Shown here: piece by piece, positions 9,185 through 18,372 of the stretch
How the letters are laid out: the number at the start of each line of letters is the position of its first letter
Numbering within the stretch: the first letter of the stretch is position 1
Assembly (NCBI RefSeq): GCF_001187865.1
Contig: NZ_LGIT01000009.1
Location: 1-64,000 of the forward strand
Length of the DNA stretch: 64,000 bases
Origin: Klebsiella sp. RIT-PI-d
GTDB lineage: Bacteria; Pseudomonadota; Gammaproteobacteria; Enterobacterales; Enterobacteriaceae
Direction of reading: 5' to 3'
The notes under the pieces: model-generated
The model's database searches: none
What the model saw: only the letters and a program-made list of their open reading frames with translations
What the model was told of the DNA's origin: nothing
Translations under genes and position numbers: made by a program

Positions 9185-9913
9185 ATGAGCACTGCTATTA
9201 CACGACAGATCGTCCTCGATACCGAAACTACCGGTATGAACCAAATTGGCGTTCATTATGAAGGTCATAAGATCATTGAAATCGGTGCGGTTGAAGTCAT
9301 CAACCGCCGTCTAACCGGTAATAACTTCCATGTCTATCTCAAACCCGATCGGCTGGTGGACCCGGAAGCTTTTGGCGTTCACGGTATCGCCGACGAGTTC
9401 TTACTTGATAAGCCGACCTTCGCCGACGTCGCAGATGATTTCCTTGACTATATTCGCGGTGCTGAGCTGGTTATTCATAACGCCTCGTTTGATATCGGCT
9501 TTATGGATTACGAATTCAGCAAGCTTAATCGCGGAATTCCCAAAACCGATACGTTTTGTAAAGTGACCGACAGTCTGGCGCTGGCGAGAAGAATGTTCCC
9601 CGGCAAGCGTAATAGCCTGGATGCCCTGTGCTCACGTTACGAAATCGATAACAGTAAACGCACCCTCCACGGGGCGCTGCTCGATTCCCAGATTCTGGCA
9701 GACGTTTACCTGCTAATGACCGGCGGGCAAACGTCTATTGCATTTGCGATGGACGGAGAAAATAAACAGCAGGTCGATACCGGAATTCAGCGCATCGTCC
9801 GTGCGGCCAGCAAATTGCGGGTTATTTCTGCCAGTGATGAAGAACAGAGAGAACATGAGTCACGGCTGGATCTGGTGCAGAAAAAAGGCGGTAGCTGCCT
9901 GTGGCGCGCCTGA
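9185..9913 (+). CDS. dnaQ: DNA polymerase III epsilon subunit (3'-5' proofreading exonuclease)
   Basis: A 242-residue product. The DEDDh exonuclease motifs are visible: VLDTETTGM (Asp, Glu), [11 protein letters not shown] (Asp), and LHGALLDSQ (His, Asp). After the catalytic domain come the clamp-binding QTSIAF and the C-terminal tail ending in GGSCLWRA, which binds the alpha subunit. An in-frame ATG lies at 9176; I prefer 9185 because it gives the E. coli N-terminus [12 protein letters not shown]. Confidence 0.97.
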   Translation: MSTAITRQIVLDTETTGMNQIGVHYEGHKIIEIGAVEVINRRLTGNNFHVYLKPDRLVDPEAFGVHGIADEFLLDKPTFADVADDFLDYIRGAELVIHNASFDIGFMDYEFSKLNRGIPKTDTFCKVTDSLALARRMFPGKRNSLDALCSRYEIDNSKRTLHGALLDSQILADVYLLMTGGQTSIAFAMDGENKQQVDTGIQRIVRAASKLRVISASDEEQREHESRLDLVQKKGGSCLWRA

Positions 9914-10043
9914 GATGAACATCATTGCTGATTAAATCATCTTACGGGCGATTTTTGCAGCAAACGATTCAAAACGTGAGAAAAATCGTTGACGGTTGGT
10001 CAGGCTCATCGTACTATCCGCAACGTTCCTCAGGGAACACAGC

Positions 10044-10120
10044 GGAGCGGTAGTTCAGTCGGTTAGAATACCTGCCTGTCACGCAGGGGGTCGCGGGTTC
10101 GAGTCCCGTCCGTTCCGCCA
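10044..10120 (+). tRNA. aspV: tRNA-Asp (anticodon GTC), second copy
   Basis: A 77-base tRNA identical in sequence to the copy at 604-680, with encoded CCA. Its location after dnaQ corresponds to aspV in E. coli. The DNA beyond it (10380-18272) differs from the E. coli order, consistent with a tRNA-adjacent variable spot, although no integrase is present here. Confidence 0.97.
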
Positions 10121-10126
10121 CTATTC

Positions 10127-10163
10127 AAAAAGCCTGAATCAGAAATGATTCAGGCTTTTGTCG
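10127..10163 (+). terminator. Rho-independent terminator after tRNA-Asp
   Basis: AAAGCCTGAATCA (10129-10141) and TGATTCAGGCTTT (10146-10158) form a 13-bp stem with a four-base loop and flanking A and T runs, seven bases after the tRNA end. Confidence 0.88.
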
Positions 10164-10379
10164 TTTTACCGCCACGTATACCTCTTTTGCTCTTAATTAA
10201 CAAAATAGCAATCTTAATTGTGCAATTTATTAACATTTGCGCATCTTTAGTGCATTTTTTGCACTAAAAGTGGGCGGATTGCCATCTGTCCGCTGGTCTT
10301 CACTCTTTTCTCGCTCATCCTGCTCAATAAATAACGCCCTCATTATCAGCCTGTTAGTAAAAAATTCTAAAAAAATGAC
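10164..10379. other. Intergenic region with an inverted repeat
   Basis: AT-rich non-coding DNA ahead of the GntR cassette. It contains a perfect inverted repeat TTTAGTGCA (10246-10254) / TGCACTAAA (10260-10268) with a five-base spacer. This could be another regulator site or a small hairpin. No reading frame is visible, and no yafT-like gene as in E. coli. Confidence 0.5.
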
Positions 10380-10400
10380 GAACCAATGCCGTATTGGTTC
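10380..10400. promoter_or_regulatory. Putative GntR operator palindrome
   Basis: GAACCAAT (10380-10387) and ATTGGTTC (10393-10400) are perfect inverted arms separated by five bases, about 95 bp before the gntR start. The same half-site GAACCAAT occurs again at 10488-10495, immediately before the gntR ATG. Repetition and spacing suggest autoregulation by the GntR protein encoded next; binding is inferred. Confidence 0.65.
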
Positions 10401-10495
10401 ACAAATTGCTTAGTCATTAAAGCAACAAGTTAAACGCCATACTAATAACTTATTGTTAATAAAAATAAAGTAATGATGAGAGCAGGTGAACCAAT

Positions 10496-11215
10496 ATGGA
10501 TAAACCGTCACGATTTCTGGCCAATTCCAGTACCGCGCTTGAACAACTGCGCGGGCTGATCAATCAGCACGAGTCAACACCAGGCATTCCGCTTCCCACT
10601 GAACGTGAGATGGCGGAAACACTCGGCGTAGGGCGACGAGAAGTGCGCCGTGCGCTGGACGTGCTGGAAGAAGAAGGTCGGATCTGGCGTAAGCAGGGCA
10701 AAGGAACCTTTATTGGCCCGGCCGCCCCCGTCGAGCCGCTGGCGCTTCAGGGACTGGTACAGCAAACGAACCTGCTGGAAGTCATGGAAGCGCGTCTGCA
10801 GCTCGAACCGGGCCTGGCCCGTCTTGCGGCGCTGCGCGCCACCAGGGAAAACCTCGCGCTCATGCAGCGTATGCTGGAGCGGATCAACAACGTTGGCCCG
10901 GACGATGGCGATCTTAATGAACTGTGGGACAGCGCGTTCCATCGCGCTATCGCCGAGGCGGCCGGAAACCGTCTGCTGCTTGGCCTGTTTGATGCCATTG
11001 ACGCGGTACGGCGTGAACCTGCCTGGCAGCATCTGCGTGAGATGGCGCGCACGCCCGAACGGGTCGATAGCTATAACTCTCATCACCATATCATCATCAA
11101 TGCGATCGTACAGCGCCAGCCTAATGAAGCGGCGGCGGCAATGCGTGAGCATCTGCTCTCCCTGCAAAATGCCCTGATTCAGGCCATTCACCTTGAGGAT
11201 GACATCACGCTATGA
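10496..11215 (+). CDS. GntR-family regulator (FadR/FCD subfamily)
   Basis: A 239-residue protein: an N-terminal winged helix (about 10-75, with LPTEREMAETLGVGRREVRR and a wing ending GKGTFIG), then an all-helical FCD ligand domain (about 90-225) with metal or ligand residues in WDSAFHRAIAEAAGN and HHHIIINAI. First gene of the cassette; its stop overlaps the following ATPase start by four bases (ATGA). It probably represses the importer and peptidase operon and is relieved by the imported compound; operator candidates lie upstream. Confidence 0.88.
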   Translation: MDKPSRFLANSSTALEQLRGLINQHESTPGIPLPTEREMAETLGVGRREVRRALDVLEEEGRIWRKQGKGTFIGPAAPVEPLALQGLVQQTNLLEVMEARLQLEPGLARLAALRATRENLALMQRMLERINNVGPDDGDLNELWDSAFHRAIAEAAGNRLLLGLFDAIDAVRREPAWQHLREMARTPERVDSYNSHHHIIINAIVQRQPNEAAAAMREHLLSLQNALIQAIHLEDDITL

Positions 11216-12225
11216 CTACGATCCCTTTTAAGGAGTCCGCCCCGGTACTGCGCCTGCAAAATCTTAACGTCAAATTTGCCGGTTCGCCGGTCAGTGTTCT
11301 TGACGGCATCTCTCTTAGCGTTGAAGCAGGAGAAACGCTGGCGCTGGTCGGCGAGTCCGGCTGCGGTAAAAGTATTACGTCCCTGGCGCTGATGGGACTG
11401 TTGCCCGCCAGCGCGCAGATTGTGAGCGGCGACATGCAGTTTCGCCGCCATGATCTGCGCAAATTGTCTCCGCGCGACTATGCCGACCTGCGCGGACGCG
11501 AACTGGCGATGATTTTTCAGGAGCCGATGACCTCGCTGAATCCGGCCTTTACCCTCGGCGATCAGCTTAGCGAAGCGGTCATGCGCCATCAGCATGTTGG
11601 ACGGGCAGAGGCGATGGCTACTGCGCTGCAAATCCTCGAAAAAGTGCAGATCCCGGCCCCGGAGATGCGCCTTAAATCTTATCCTCATCAGCTCTCCGGC
11701 GGGATGCGCCAGCGAGTGATGATTGCCATGGCGCTCATTAATCATCCGCGGCTGCTCATTGCCGACGAACCCACGACCGCGCTGGATGTCACCATTCAGG
11801 CGCAGATCCTCTCTCTGTTAAACACGCTCAAAGAAGACACCGGCACCGCGGTACTGATGATTACCCACGATCTGGGCGTAGTCGCCGAAGTGGCACAGCA
11901 GGTTGCCGTCATGTACGCCGGGCAAATTGTTGAGCAGGGCAGCGTTGAGGCGATTTTTGCCGATCCGCAGCATCCTTATACCATTGGCCTGATGGGATCG
12001 ATTCCTTCTCTGGGGGCACGTAAAGGACAGCTTTCAACTATTCCCGGCTCGGTGCCGCTGGCTGAAGCCATGCCGCAGGGATGCCGGTTTGCGACCCGCT
12101 GTCCTTTCGCCCAGCCGCGCTGTCATCAGCATAAACCGTTATTACAACCGCTTGGTATCCATCATCAGGTTGCCTGTTTTCGCGCGCCGCTGGAGCAACA
12201 CGTTGCGCTGGGAGAAATCGCATGA
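11212..12225 (+). CDS. Peptide-type ABC transporter ATPase (DppD/OppD-like)
   Basis: A 337-residue ATPase with Walker A GESGCGKS (residues 47-54), signature LSGGMRQR, Walker B LLIADEPTTALD and the switch His in MITHDLG. The C-terminal extension with FATRCPFAQPRC is the Cys-rich oligopeptide-importer tail. It pairs with the next ATPase, overlapping it by four bases. Together with the binding protein and two permeases it forms a dipeptide/glutathione-class importer. Confidence 0.92.
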   Translation: MTTIPFKESAPVLRLQNLNVKFAGSPVSVLDGISLSVEAGETLALVGESGCGKSITSLALMGLLPASAQIVSGDMQFRRHDLRKLSPRDYADLRGRELAMIFQEPMTSLNPAFTLGDQLSEAVMRHQHVGRAEAMATALQILEKVQIPAPEMRLKSYPHQLSGGMRQRVMIAMALINHPRLLIADEPTTALDVTIQAQILSLLNTLKEDTGTAVLMITHDLGVVAEVAQQVAVMYAGQIVEQGSVEAIFADPQHPYTIGLMGSIPSLGARKGQLSTIPGSVPLAEAMPQGCRFATRCPFAQPRCHQHKPLLQPLGIHHQVACFRAPLEQHVALGEIA

Positions 12226-13307
12226 CCATACCGATTCTTGAGGCTCGCGATCTGAGCAAACGCTTTCCGGGGCCGAAAAAACTGTTTACACCTGCACGCT
12301 ATGTTACGGCGGTGGATCGGATCTCGCTTGCGGTAATGCCGGGCGAAACGCTGGCCATTGTCGGAGAGTCGGGTTCCGGTAAATCGACACTGGGTCGATT
12401 GCTGTTGCGACTGCTGGCCGCCAGCGAAGGACGCGTTTTTTATCAGGGAGAGGAGATAACCGACGCTACCGGCGCGCGGCTGAACCAGCTGCGGCGTGAA
12501 CTGCAAATCATTTTTCAGGATCCTTTTGCGTCACTCAATCCGCGCATGACGGTAGAACAAATTGTCGGTGAGCCGCTGTGGCTGCATCAGAAGATGAATA
12601 AAGCCGACCGCCGCTATCGGGTGGCGGAACTTCTGAAAACCGTGGGCTTACCTGCCGTATGGGCCGATCGCTTTCCGCACGAATTCTCTGGCGGGCAGCG
12701 ACAGCGTATTGGTATTGCCCGCGCGCTGGCCTCCGGACCCAAACTGCTGCTGGGCGATGAGCCGGTATCGGCACTGGACGTGTCTGTCCAGGCGCAGGTG
12801 GTCAATTTGCTGGAAAGCCTTAAACATCAGCTGGGCCTGACGATGATTATCGTAGCGCACGGGCTGGCGGTGATCCGCCATATGAGCGATCGCGTCGCAG
12901 TAATGTATCTCGGGCAAATCGTCGAGCTTGCCACCGTTGATGAAATCTTCGATGCACCGCTGCATCCGTACACTCAGGCATTAATTGCCTCCGCGCCGCA
13001 AATGCAGCCGGGCATGGAACGAACACAACCGCTGTTGCAGGGCGATTTGCCCAATCCAGCCAGTCCACCCGCCGGCTGTCGTTTTCATACCCGCTGTCCG
13101 TATGTGACCGATCAATGTCGACAAATTGAACCTATAAACCAGGTCCTTAGCGGCGGGCGGCAAATTGCCTGCCACCGCTGGCAGGAGCTAAATCGCGATC
13201 GCAGCGTTATCCAGATTGCACCACCTTCCGCCGCGTTTTTACGCCGTCGCGCCCTGTTTGAACAGGCGGCGTCTCACTCCTCTCTTCCAGCAAGGAACCC
13301 ACAATAA
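12222..13307 (+). CDS. Peptide-type ABC transporter ATPase (DppF/OppF-like)
   Basis: A 361-residue ATPase with Walker A GESGSGKS (residues 48-55), signature FSGGQRQR and Walker B LLLGDEPVSALD. The H-loop reads IIVAHGLA instead of the more usual SHDL, but keeps the histidine. The Cys-rich tail GCRFHTRCPYVTDQC is present, followed by about 50 extra residues. The stop shares a base with the binding-protein start (TAATG). Confidence 0.92.
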   Translation: MTIPILEARDLSKRFPGPKKLFTPARYVTAVDRISLAVMPGETLAIVGESGSGKSTLGRLLLRLLAASEGRVFYQGEEITDATGARLNQLRRELQIIFQDPFASLNPRMTVEQIVGEPLWLHQKMNKADRRYRVAELLKTVGLPAVWADRFPHEFSGGQRQRIGIARALASGPKLLLGDEPVSALDVSVQAQVVNLLESLKHQLGLTMIIVAHGLAVIRHMSDRVAVMYLGQIVELATVDEIFDAPLHPYTQALIASAPQMQPGMERTQPLLQGDLPNPASPPAGCRFHTRCPYVTDQCRQIEPINQVLSGGRQIACHRWQELNRDRSVIQIAPPSAAFLRRRALFEQAASHSSLPARNPQ

Positions 13308-14821
13308 TGACAATACGTAATTCGCTTTTGACCGTACTGGGAAGTGTTATGTTGCTTGGCCCGGCATTGCCTGCACAGGCGGATAATGTGCTGCGCATTG
13401 GTCTGGGTGCCGATCCGGATCTGCTCGACCCTCATCTGGCACGTACTTACTACGGCCGGTTTGTCTTTGCCTCGCTATGTGACCGGCTGGTGGACGTCGA
13501 TGAAAATCTGAATATCGTGCCGGGCCTGGCAAAAGACTGGGCCTGGAGTGATGACGGCAAAACCCTGACCATGAACCTGCGTGAAGGTGTCACTTTCCAC
13601 GACGGGGAAAAATTCGACGCCGCCGCCGCGAAGTACAATCTGGATCGTGCGCTAACGCTGAAAGGCTCCCTGCGTAAGAGTGAAATCTCTTCTATTGAGT
13701 CAGTAGACGTCACCAGCCCGACGCAAATCGTTCTGCATTTGAAAACGCCGGATGCGGCTCTGCTGATGCAGCTTACCGATCGCGCCGGGGCGATGATGGC
13801 GCCAGAAGCGGCGAAAAAGCCTGACTTCGCCGCCCATCCGGTCTGCTCTGGCCCCTATAAGTTCGACAGCCGCGTATCGCAGGATCGTATCGTATTAAGC
13901 CGTTTCGACAATTACTGGAATAAAGGCGCTTATCACTTCGATAAAGTGATCTATCTGCCTATTCCGGATGCGTCGGTACGCCTGGCTAACCTGCGGGCGG
14001 GCGATCTCGACCTGACCGAGGGGATTGCCGCCAGTGATGTCAAACTTGTTGAAGCCGACAACAAACTGGCGCTCGCCAAAGTTACTGGTCTGGGTTATCA
14101 GGGAATTACGTTCAATATTAATAACGGCAAGGTTGCCGCCACCGATCCGTTTAAAGATGCCCGCGTGCGTGAGGCGTTCTCGCTGGCGATTGACCGTGAC
14201 GCACTGAATCAGGTGGTTTTTGAAGGGTTGTATACCCCGGCTAATCAGGCGTTTTCGCCGATCAGTCCTTATCATGCTAATGTGCCGGTGCCGCCGCGCA
14301 ATGTCGAGAAGGCCCAGGCGCTGCTGAAAGCCGCGGGTGTGACCACGCCGCTGAAAGTGGATCTGCTGGTGCCAAATAACCCAACGTCACAACAGGTAGG
14401 CCAGGTATTGCAGGCGATGGTCGGCGAAGCGGGCTTCACGCTGAATCTGCAAATGACCGAATTCGCCACGCTGCTGGACCGCCAACAAAGCGGTGACTAT
14501 CAGCTGAGTTTCTCTGGCTGGTCCGGTCGCCCCGATCCTGATGGCAGTATCTATGGTTTTATTAACAGCAAAGGTACTCTCAATGACGGTCGTTACAGTA
14601 ATGCACAAGTTGATGCATGGCTGACTCAGGCGCGTCAGAGCACCGATCCCGCCGCGCGTAAGCCGTTGTACGAAAACGTTGTTAAGCAACTGCAAAGCGA
14701 TATGCCGATTGCCTATCTCTACTTTGAACCACGCATTTTTGGTCTGAATAAAAAAGTGCAGGGCTTTAAACCTTACCCGGACGGCATCGTGCGCGTCGCG
14801 GGTTTGACGCTGGCTCAATAA
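13307..14821 (+). CDS. Periplasmic peptide-class binding protein (SBP family 5)
   Basis: A 504-residue protein with a Sec signal peptide (about residues 1-25, cleaved after ALPAQA). The family pattern starts VLRIGLGADPDLLDPH and includes LAKDWAWSDDGKTLTMNLREGVTFHDG, the region typical of DppA/GsiB-type proteins. It would deliver the substrate to the permease pair encoded next. Ligand unknown; the gamma-glutamyltransferase relative at the operon end suggests a gamma-glutamyl compound. Confidence 0.92.
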   Translation: MTIRNSLLTVLGSVMLLGPALPAQADNVLRIGLGADPDLLDPHLARTYYGRFVFASLCDRLVDVDENLNIVPGLAKDWAWSDDGKTLTMNLREGVTFHDGEKFDAAAAKYNLDRALTLKGSLRKSEISSIESVDVTSPTQIVLHLKTPDAALLMQLTDRAGAMMAPEAAKKPDFAAHPVCSGPYKFDSRVSQDRIVLSRFDNYWNKGAYHFDKVIYLPIPDASVRLANLRAGDLDLTEGIAASDVKLVEADNKLALAKVTGLGYQGITFNINNGKVAATDPFKDARVREAFSLAIDRDALNQVVFEGLYTPANQAFSPISPYHANVPVPPRNVEKAQALLKAAGVTTPLKVDLLVPNNPTSQQVGQVLQAMVGEAGFTLNLQMTEFATLLDRQQSGDYQLSFSGWSGRPDPDGSIYGFINSKGTLNDGRYSNAQVDAWLTQARQSTDPAARKPLYENVVKQLQSDMPIAYLYFEPRIFGLNKKVQGFKPYPDGIVRVAGLTLAQ

Positions 14822-14841
14822 CCGGCGCGTAAGGAGAAACC

Positions 14842-15783
14842 ATGCTGGAACTGATATGCAAGCGTCTATTACTGGCGATCCCAACCTTACTGCTGGTCAG
14901 TATGATGGTCTTTGGGCTGCAAAAACTGCTACCGGGCGATCCGCTGATCGCCATGGCGGGAGAAGAGCGCGATCCGGCGGTTATTGCCCAGCTTCGGGCA
15001 GACCTGAACCTGGATGCGCCAATCCCGGTGCAGTATTACGACTGGCTGACCCGCGCCCTGCAGGGCGATCTTGGTTCGTCTTTACGTACTCATGAGCCGG
15101 TGACGCAGCTTATCGCCAGCAAACTGCCGGTGACGCTGGAATTGTCATTGCTGGCCATGATTATTGCACTGGTGTTCGGGATCGGCATGGGAATACTGGC
15201 CGCAGTCAATAAGAATAGCTGGATCGATCACGGTGCTAACTTTGTGGCCATCTCAGGGATCTCAATTCCGCACTTCTGGCTGGGTATTCTGCTGATTCTG
15301 GTGTTCTCGGTTAATTTGCAGTGGCTCCCCGCCTCAGGCTTTGTGCCGTTTGGTGAAGATCCGCTGCAAAACCTGCGCACGCTACTGCTGCCTGCGTCAG
15401 TACTGGGAACGGGGCTTGCGGCCACGCTGATGCGCCATACCCGGGCGTCGATGATATCGGTACTGAAAGCCGATTATATTCGTACCGCGCGGGCTAAAGG
15501 GCTGCTGCCGAAAGCGGTGATCCTCAAGCACGCTTTTCGTAACGCGCTGGTGCCGGTCATCACCCTGACCACGCTGCTGTTTGGTGAGCTGCTGGGCGGC
15601 GCGGTGCTTACCGAGCAGGTATTTACTATCCCGGGTTTTGGCAAAATGATCGTCGATTCCGTTTTCAACCGTGATTACGCGGTGGTGCAGGGCGTGGTAT
15701 TGATTGTGGCAATAGGTTTTCTGCTGCTCAATCTGCTTGCCGATGTGCTCTACGTCCTTATTAACCCGAAAATGCGAGGCTAA
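14842..15783 (+). CDS. Peptide-type ABC permease (DppB/GsiC-like)
   Basis: A 313-residue inner-membrane protein with an N-terminal membrane helix, the conserved GDLGSSLRTHEPV segment, further hydrophobic helices, and the ATPase-contacting loop IRTARAKGL near residue 210. The start follows AAGGAGAAACC. It is 20 bp after the binding protein and two bases before the second permease. Confidence 0.92.
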   Translation: MLELICKRLLLAIPTLLLVSMMVFGLQKLLPGDPLIAMAGEERDPAVIAQLRADLNLDAPIPVQYYDWLTRALQGDLGSSLRTHEPVTQLIASKLPVTLELSLLAMIIALVFGIGMGILAAVNKNSWIDHGANFVAISGISIPHFWLGILLILVFSVNLQWLPASGFVPFGEDPLQNLRTLLLPASVLGTGLAATLMRHTRASMISVLKADYIRTARAKGLLPKAVILKHAFRNALVPVITLTTLLFGELLGGAVLTEQVFTIPGFGKMIVDSVFNRDYAVVQGVVLIVAIGFLLLNLLADVLYVLINPKMRG

Positions 15784-15785
15784 CC

Positions 15786-16661
15786 ATGGCGGAACTTTCA
15801 ACGCAAAATGTCGCGGTGGCAACCCCGCGTGCGCAGAATCGGGTGATGAAAAAATTTCTTGCCAATAGAAGCGCCATGATCGGAGCGATTATTGTCGGGA
15901 TCTTCGTGGTAATCGCGCTGCTGGCACCGTGGATCGCGCCATTTGATCCGGTAAAGGCTAACTTTCTGGCGGTGCGTAAACCGCCATCAGAGCTTTACTG
16001 GTTCGGCACTGATGAACTGGGTCGTGACATCCTGTCGCGTATTATCTGGGGAGCGCGCACCTCGCTGATGGCCGGGTGTGTCTCGGTGATGATTGCCGTC
16101 GTTATCGGGGTACCGCTTGGCCTGGTAGCGGGTTATTTTCAGGGGATATGGGACGGCATTATTTCTCGTTTCATTGAGGCGCTGCTGGCCTGCCCATTTT
16201 TGATCATGGCGATTGCATTAGGCGCATTTTTAGGCCCGAGCCTGAGTAATGCCATGATCGCTATCGGTCTGTCTGCGATGCCGATCTTCGCCCGGCTAAC
16301 GCGAGGGCAGGTGATCGCGATCCGCAGTGAAGAGTATATTGATGGCGCGCGTGCCATCGGTCTGCCGGATCGCTGGATCATCGTGAAATATGTGCTGCCA
16401 AACGTGATGTCGCCAATTCTCGTGCAGGCAACGCTGGCCATTGCATCGGCGATTATTGCTGAAGCCAGCTTGTCTTTTTTAGGACTGGGTCAGCAACCGC
16501 CTAATCCCTCATGGGGATCCATGCTCAACACGGCGAAGGGTTTTCTTGAACAGGCCGCGTGGATGTCTATTTTTCCCGGCGTGGCTATTTTCCTTGCGGT
16601 GCAAGGTTTCAATCTACTCGGCGACGGGCTGCGCGATGCGCTCGATCCGCGCCACGACTAA
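15786..16661 (+). CDS. Peptide-type ABC permease (DppC/GsiD-like)
   Basis: A 291-residue inner-membrane protein. The N-terminal cytoplasmic tail precedes a first helix at about 30-50, then FGTDELGRDILSRIIWGARTS, the signature of DppC-type permeases, and the EEYIDGARAIGL coupling loop. The C-terminus has the family GDGLRDALDPR ending. Partner of the preceding permease. Confidence 0.92.
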   Translation: MAELSTQNVAVATPRAQNRVMKKFLANRSAMIGAIIVGIFVVIALLAPWIAPFDPVKANFLAVRKPPSELYWFGTDELGRDILSRIIWGARTSLMAGCVSVMIAVVIGVPLGLVAGYFQGIWDGIISRFIEALLACPFLIMAIALGAFLGPSLSNAMIAIGLSAMPIFARLTRGQVIAIRSEEYIDGARAIGLPDRWIIVKYVLPNVMSPILVQATLAIASAIIAEASLSFLGLGQQPPNPSWGSMLNTAKGFLEQAAWMSIFPGVAIFLAVQGFNLLGDGLRDALDPRHD

Positions 16662-16667
16662 GGAGTC

Positions 16668-18272
16668 ATGATGACCAAAGCACTTGATTTTTCCACCGGT
16701 TACGCCTCACAACGTCCACCTGTAATGGGACGTAACGCCGTGGCGACCTCTCAGCCGCTGGCGGCACAGGCCGGAATGCGAATGCTGCAACTGGGCGGAA
16801 ATGCGGTGGATGCGGCTATTGCAACGGCGATGGCGCTTACCGTCGTTGAGCCGACCGGCTGCGGTATCGGTAGTGATGCATTTGCCATTGTCTGGGATGG
16901 AAAAAAACTGCACGGCCTGAACGCATCCGGGCGCTCGCCTGCCAGCTGGCACGCCGATCTCTTCGCCGGTAAAACGGCAGTGCCTGAAATTGGCTGGGAT
17001 GCGGTAACCGTACCGGGCGCGGTATCCGGCTGGGTGGCGCTGGCTGAGCGGTTTGGTACGCTGCCGCTGACCACGCTGGCGCAACCGGCTATTGAATATG
17101 CGCGCGACGGTTTCCCGGTATCCCCGCTTATTGGCCACTTATGGCAGCGCGGCTATAACAAACTGAAAGACCAGCCGGGGTTTAGCGCCTGCTTTGCGCC
17201 AGAAGGGCGCGCACCGCGTGTCGGCGAGATTTTCCGCAATCCGGCGCAGGCGAAAACCCTGGAGCTGATTGCCCAAACTCAGGGTGAAGCGTTCTATCGC
17301 GGCGAGCTGGCACAGAAAATCGCCGCCTTTGCCGCCGAGCATGGCGCGCATCTGACGGCAGACGATCTGGCAGATCATCGTGTGGATTGGGTCGATCTGT
17401 TATCGCGGGATTTTGCCGGTGGATCGGTACAGGAGTTACCGCCTAACGGACAGGGGATCGCCACGCTTATCGCGCTGGGCATTCTGGAGAACTGCGATAT
17501 TGGCCGCTACGATCCGGATTCAGTACAGTCGTTACATCTTTCCATTGAGGCGATGAAACTGGCGCTTGCCGATCTGGATCGTTATGTTGCCGATGAAGCG
17601 CATATGGAGTTTGCTGCGAAGACGCTGCTGAGCGATAGCTATTTGCAATCCCGCGCCGCGCTGATTGATCCGGATAAGGCATCGGATTTCACCTACGGTT
17701 CGCCAACCCAGAGCGGCACGGTTTATCTTTCTACGGCCGATGCCAGCGGCATGATGGTGTCATTTATTCAGTCGAACTTTATGGGGTTTGGCTCCGGCGT
17801 TGTGGTACCGGATACCGGAATTAGCCTGCAAAATCGCGGCTGCGGTTTTGTTCTCGATCCTGCGCACCCCAACGCGCTGGCTGGTAGCAAACGCCCGTTT
17901 CATACCATCATTCCAGGTTTTGCGATGGACGGAAACGGTCAGCCGCTTATGTCATTTGGCGTGATGGGCGGGCCGATGCAGGCGCAGGGACATATGCAAA
18001 TGGCATTGCGGATTATGTTGCACGGCCAGAATCCGCAGGCCGCCATTGACGCGCCGCGCTGGCGAGTGGTGCAGGGCAGGGAGGTTGTCGTCGAATCGAC
18101 CTTCAGTCGCAATGTGATCGCCGGACTGCGCGAGCGTGGCCATCAGGTTACGGTAGAAGATCCGTTGCAGGAGTACAATTTCGGCGGCGCGCAGATCATT
18201 TATCGCCTGCCGGAGGGGCATTATGTGGCGGCGAGTGAAAGCCGTAAAGATGGACAGGCGCTGGTGAGCTAA
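16668..18272 (+). CDS. Gamma-glutamyltransferase-family enzyme, cytosolic
   Basis: A 534-residue member of the Ntn-hydrolase gamma-glutamyltransferase family. Visible are the substrate region GGNAVDAAIATAMALTVVEP (about 43-62), the predicted autocleavage site before Thr351 in QSGTVYLSTAD (the usual motif is closer to TTHFSV), and FGVMGGPMQAQGH (about 430-442) near the oxyanion region. There is no signal peptide, unlike the periplasmic Ggt of E. coli, so it probably works on a compound imported by the transporter encoded with it. Starts with two Met codons behind AAGGAGTC. Substrate unknown. Confidence 0.85.
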   Translation: MMTKALDFSTGYASQRPPVMGRNAVATSQPLAAQAGMRMLQLGGNAVDAAIATAMALTVVEPTGCGIGSDAFAIVWDGKKLHGLNASGRSPASWHADLFAGKTAVPEIGWDAVTVPGAVSGWVALAERFGTLPLTTLAQPAIEYARDGFPVSPLIGHLWQRGYNKLKDQPGFSACFAPEGRAPRVGEIFRNPAQAKTLELIAQTQGEAFYRGELAQKIAAFAAEHGAHLTADDLADHRVDWVDLLSRDFAGGSVQELPPNGQGIATLIALGILENCDIGRYDPDSVQSLHLSIEAMKLALADLDRYVADEAHMEFAAKTLLSDSYLQSRAALIDPDKASDFTYGSPTQSGTVYLSTADASGMMVSFIQSNFMGFGSGVVVPDTGISLQNRGCGFVLDPAHPNALAGSKRPFHTIIPGFAMDGNGQPLMSFGVMGGPMQAQGHMQMALRIMLHGQNPQAAIDAPRWRVVQGREVVVESTFSRNVIAGLRERGHQVTVEDPLQEYNFGGAQIIYRLPEGHYVAASESRKDGQALVS

Positions 18273-18285
18273 CCGATCGCCGCGG

Positions 18286-18372
18286 TGCCGTCATGCCCGG
18301 TGGCGCTTACGCATACCGGGCCTGCGGTATCTATTAATTCTCCCTCAGGGAGAGGGCAGGGGTGAGGGTGGT
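18286..18372. repeat. REP-like element and second intergenic repeat
   Basis: Between the transferase gene and yafV, 18294-18323 has a REP-type palindrome (TGCCCGGTGGCGC / GCATACCGGGC). Immediately after, 18341-18372 has a TCTCCCTCAGGGAGAGGG hairpin followed by CAGGGGTGAGGG, another repeat unit common in enterobacteria and pseudomonads by memory. The elements may stabilise or end the operon transcript. Confidence 0.7.

Noticed and set aside
10574..11191. A 205-codon minus-strand frame opposite the gntR gene
   Set aside because: Antisense shadow of a GC-rich coding gene with high third-position G/C; the plus-strand protein is a clear GntR regulator.
12165..12506. Minus-strand frames inside the ABC transporter ATPase genes
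   Set aside because: Composition follows from the codon bias of the real genes; no start signals and no recognisable motifs.
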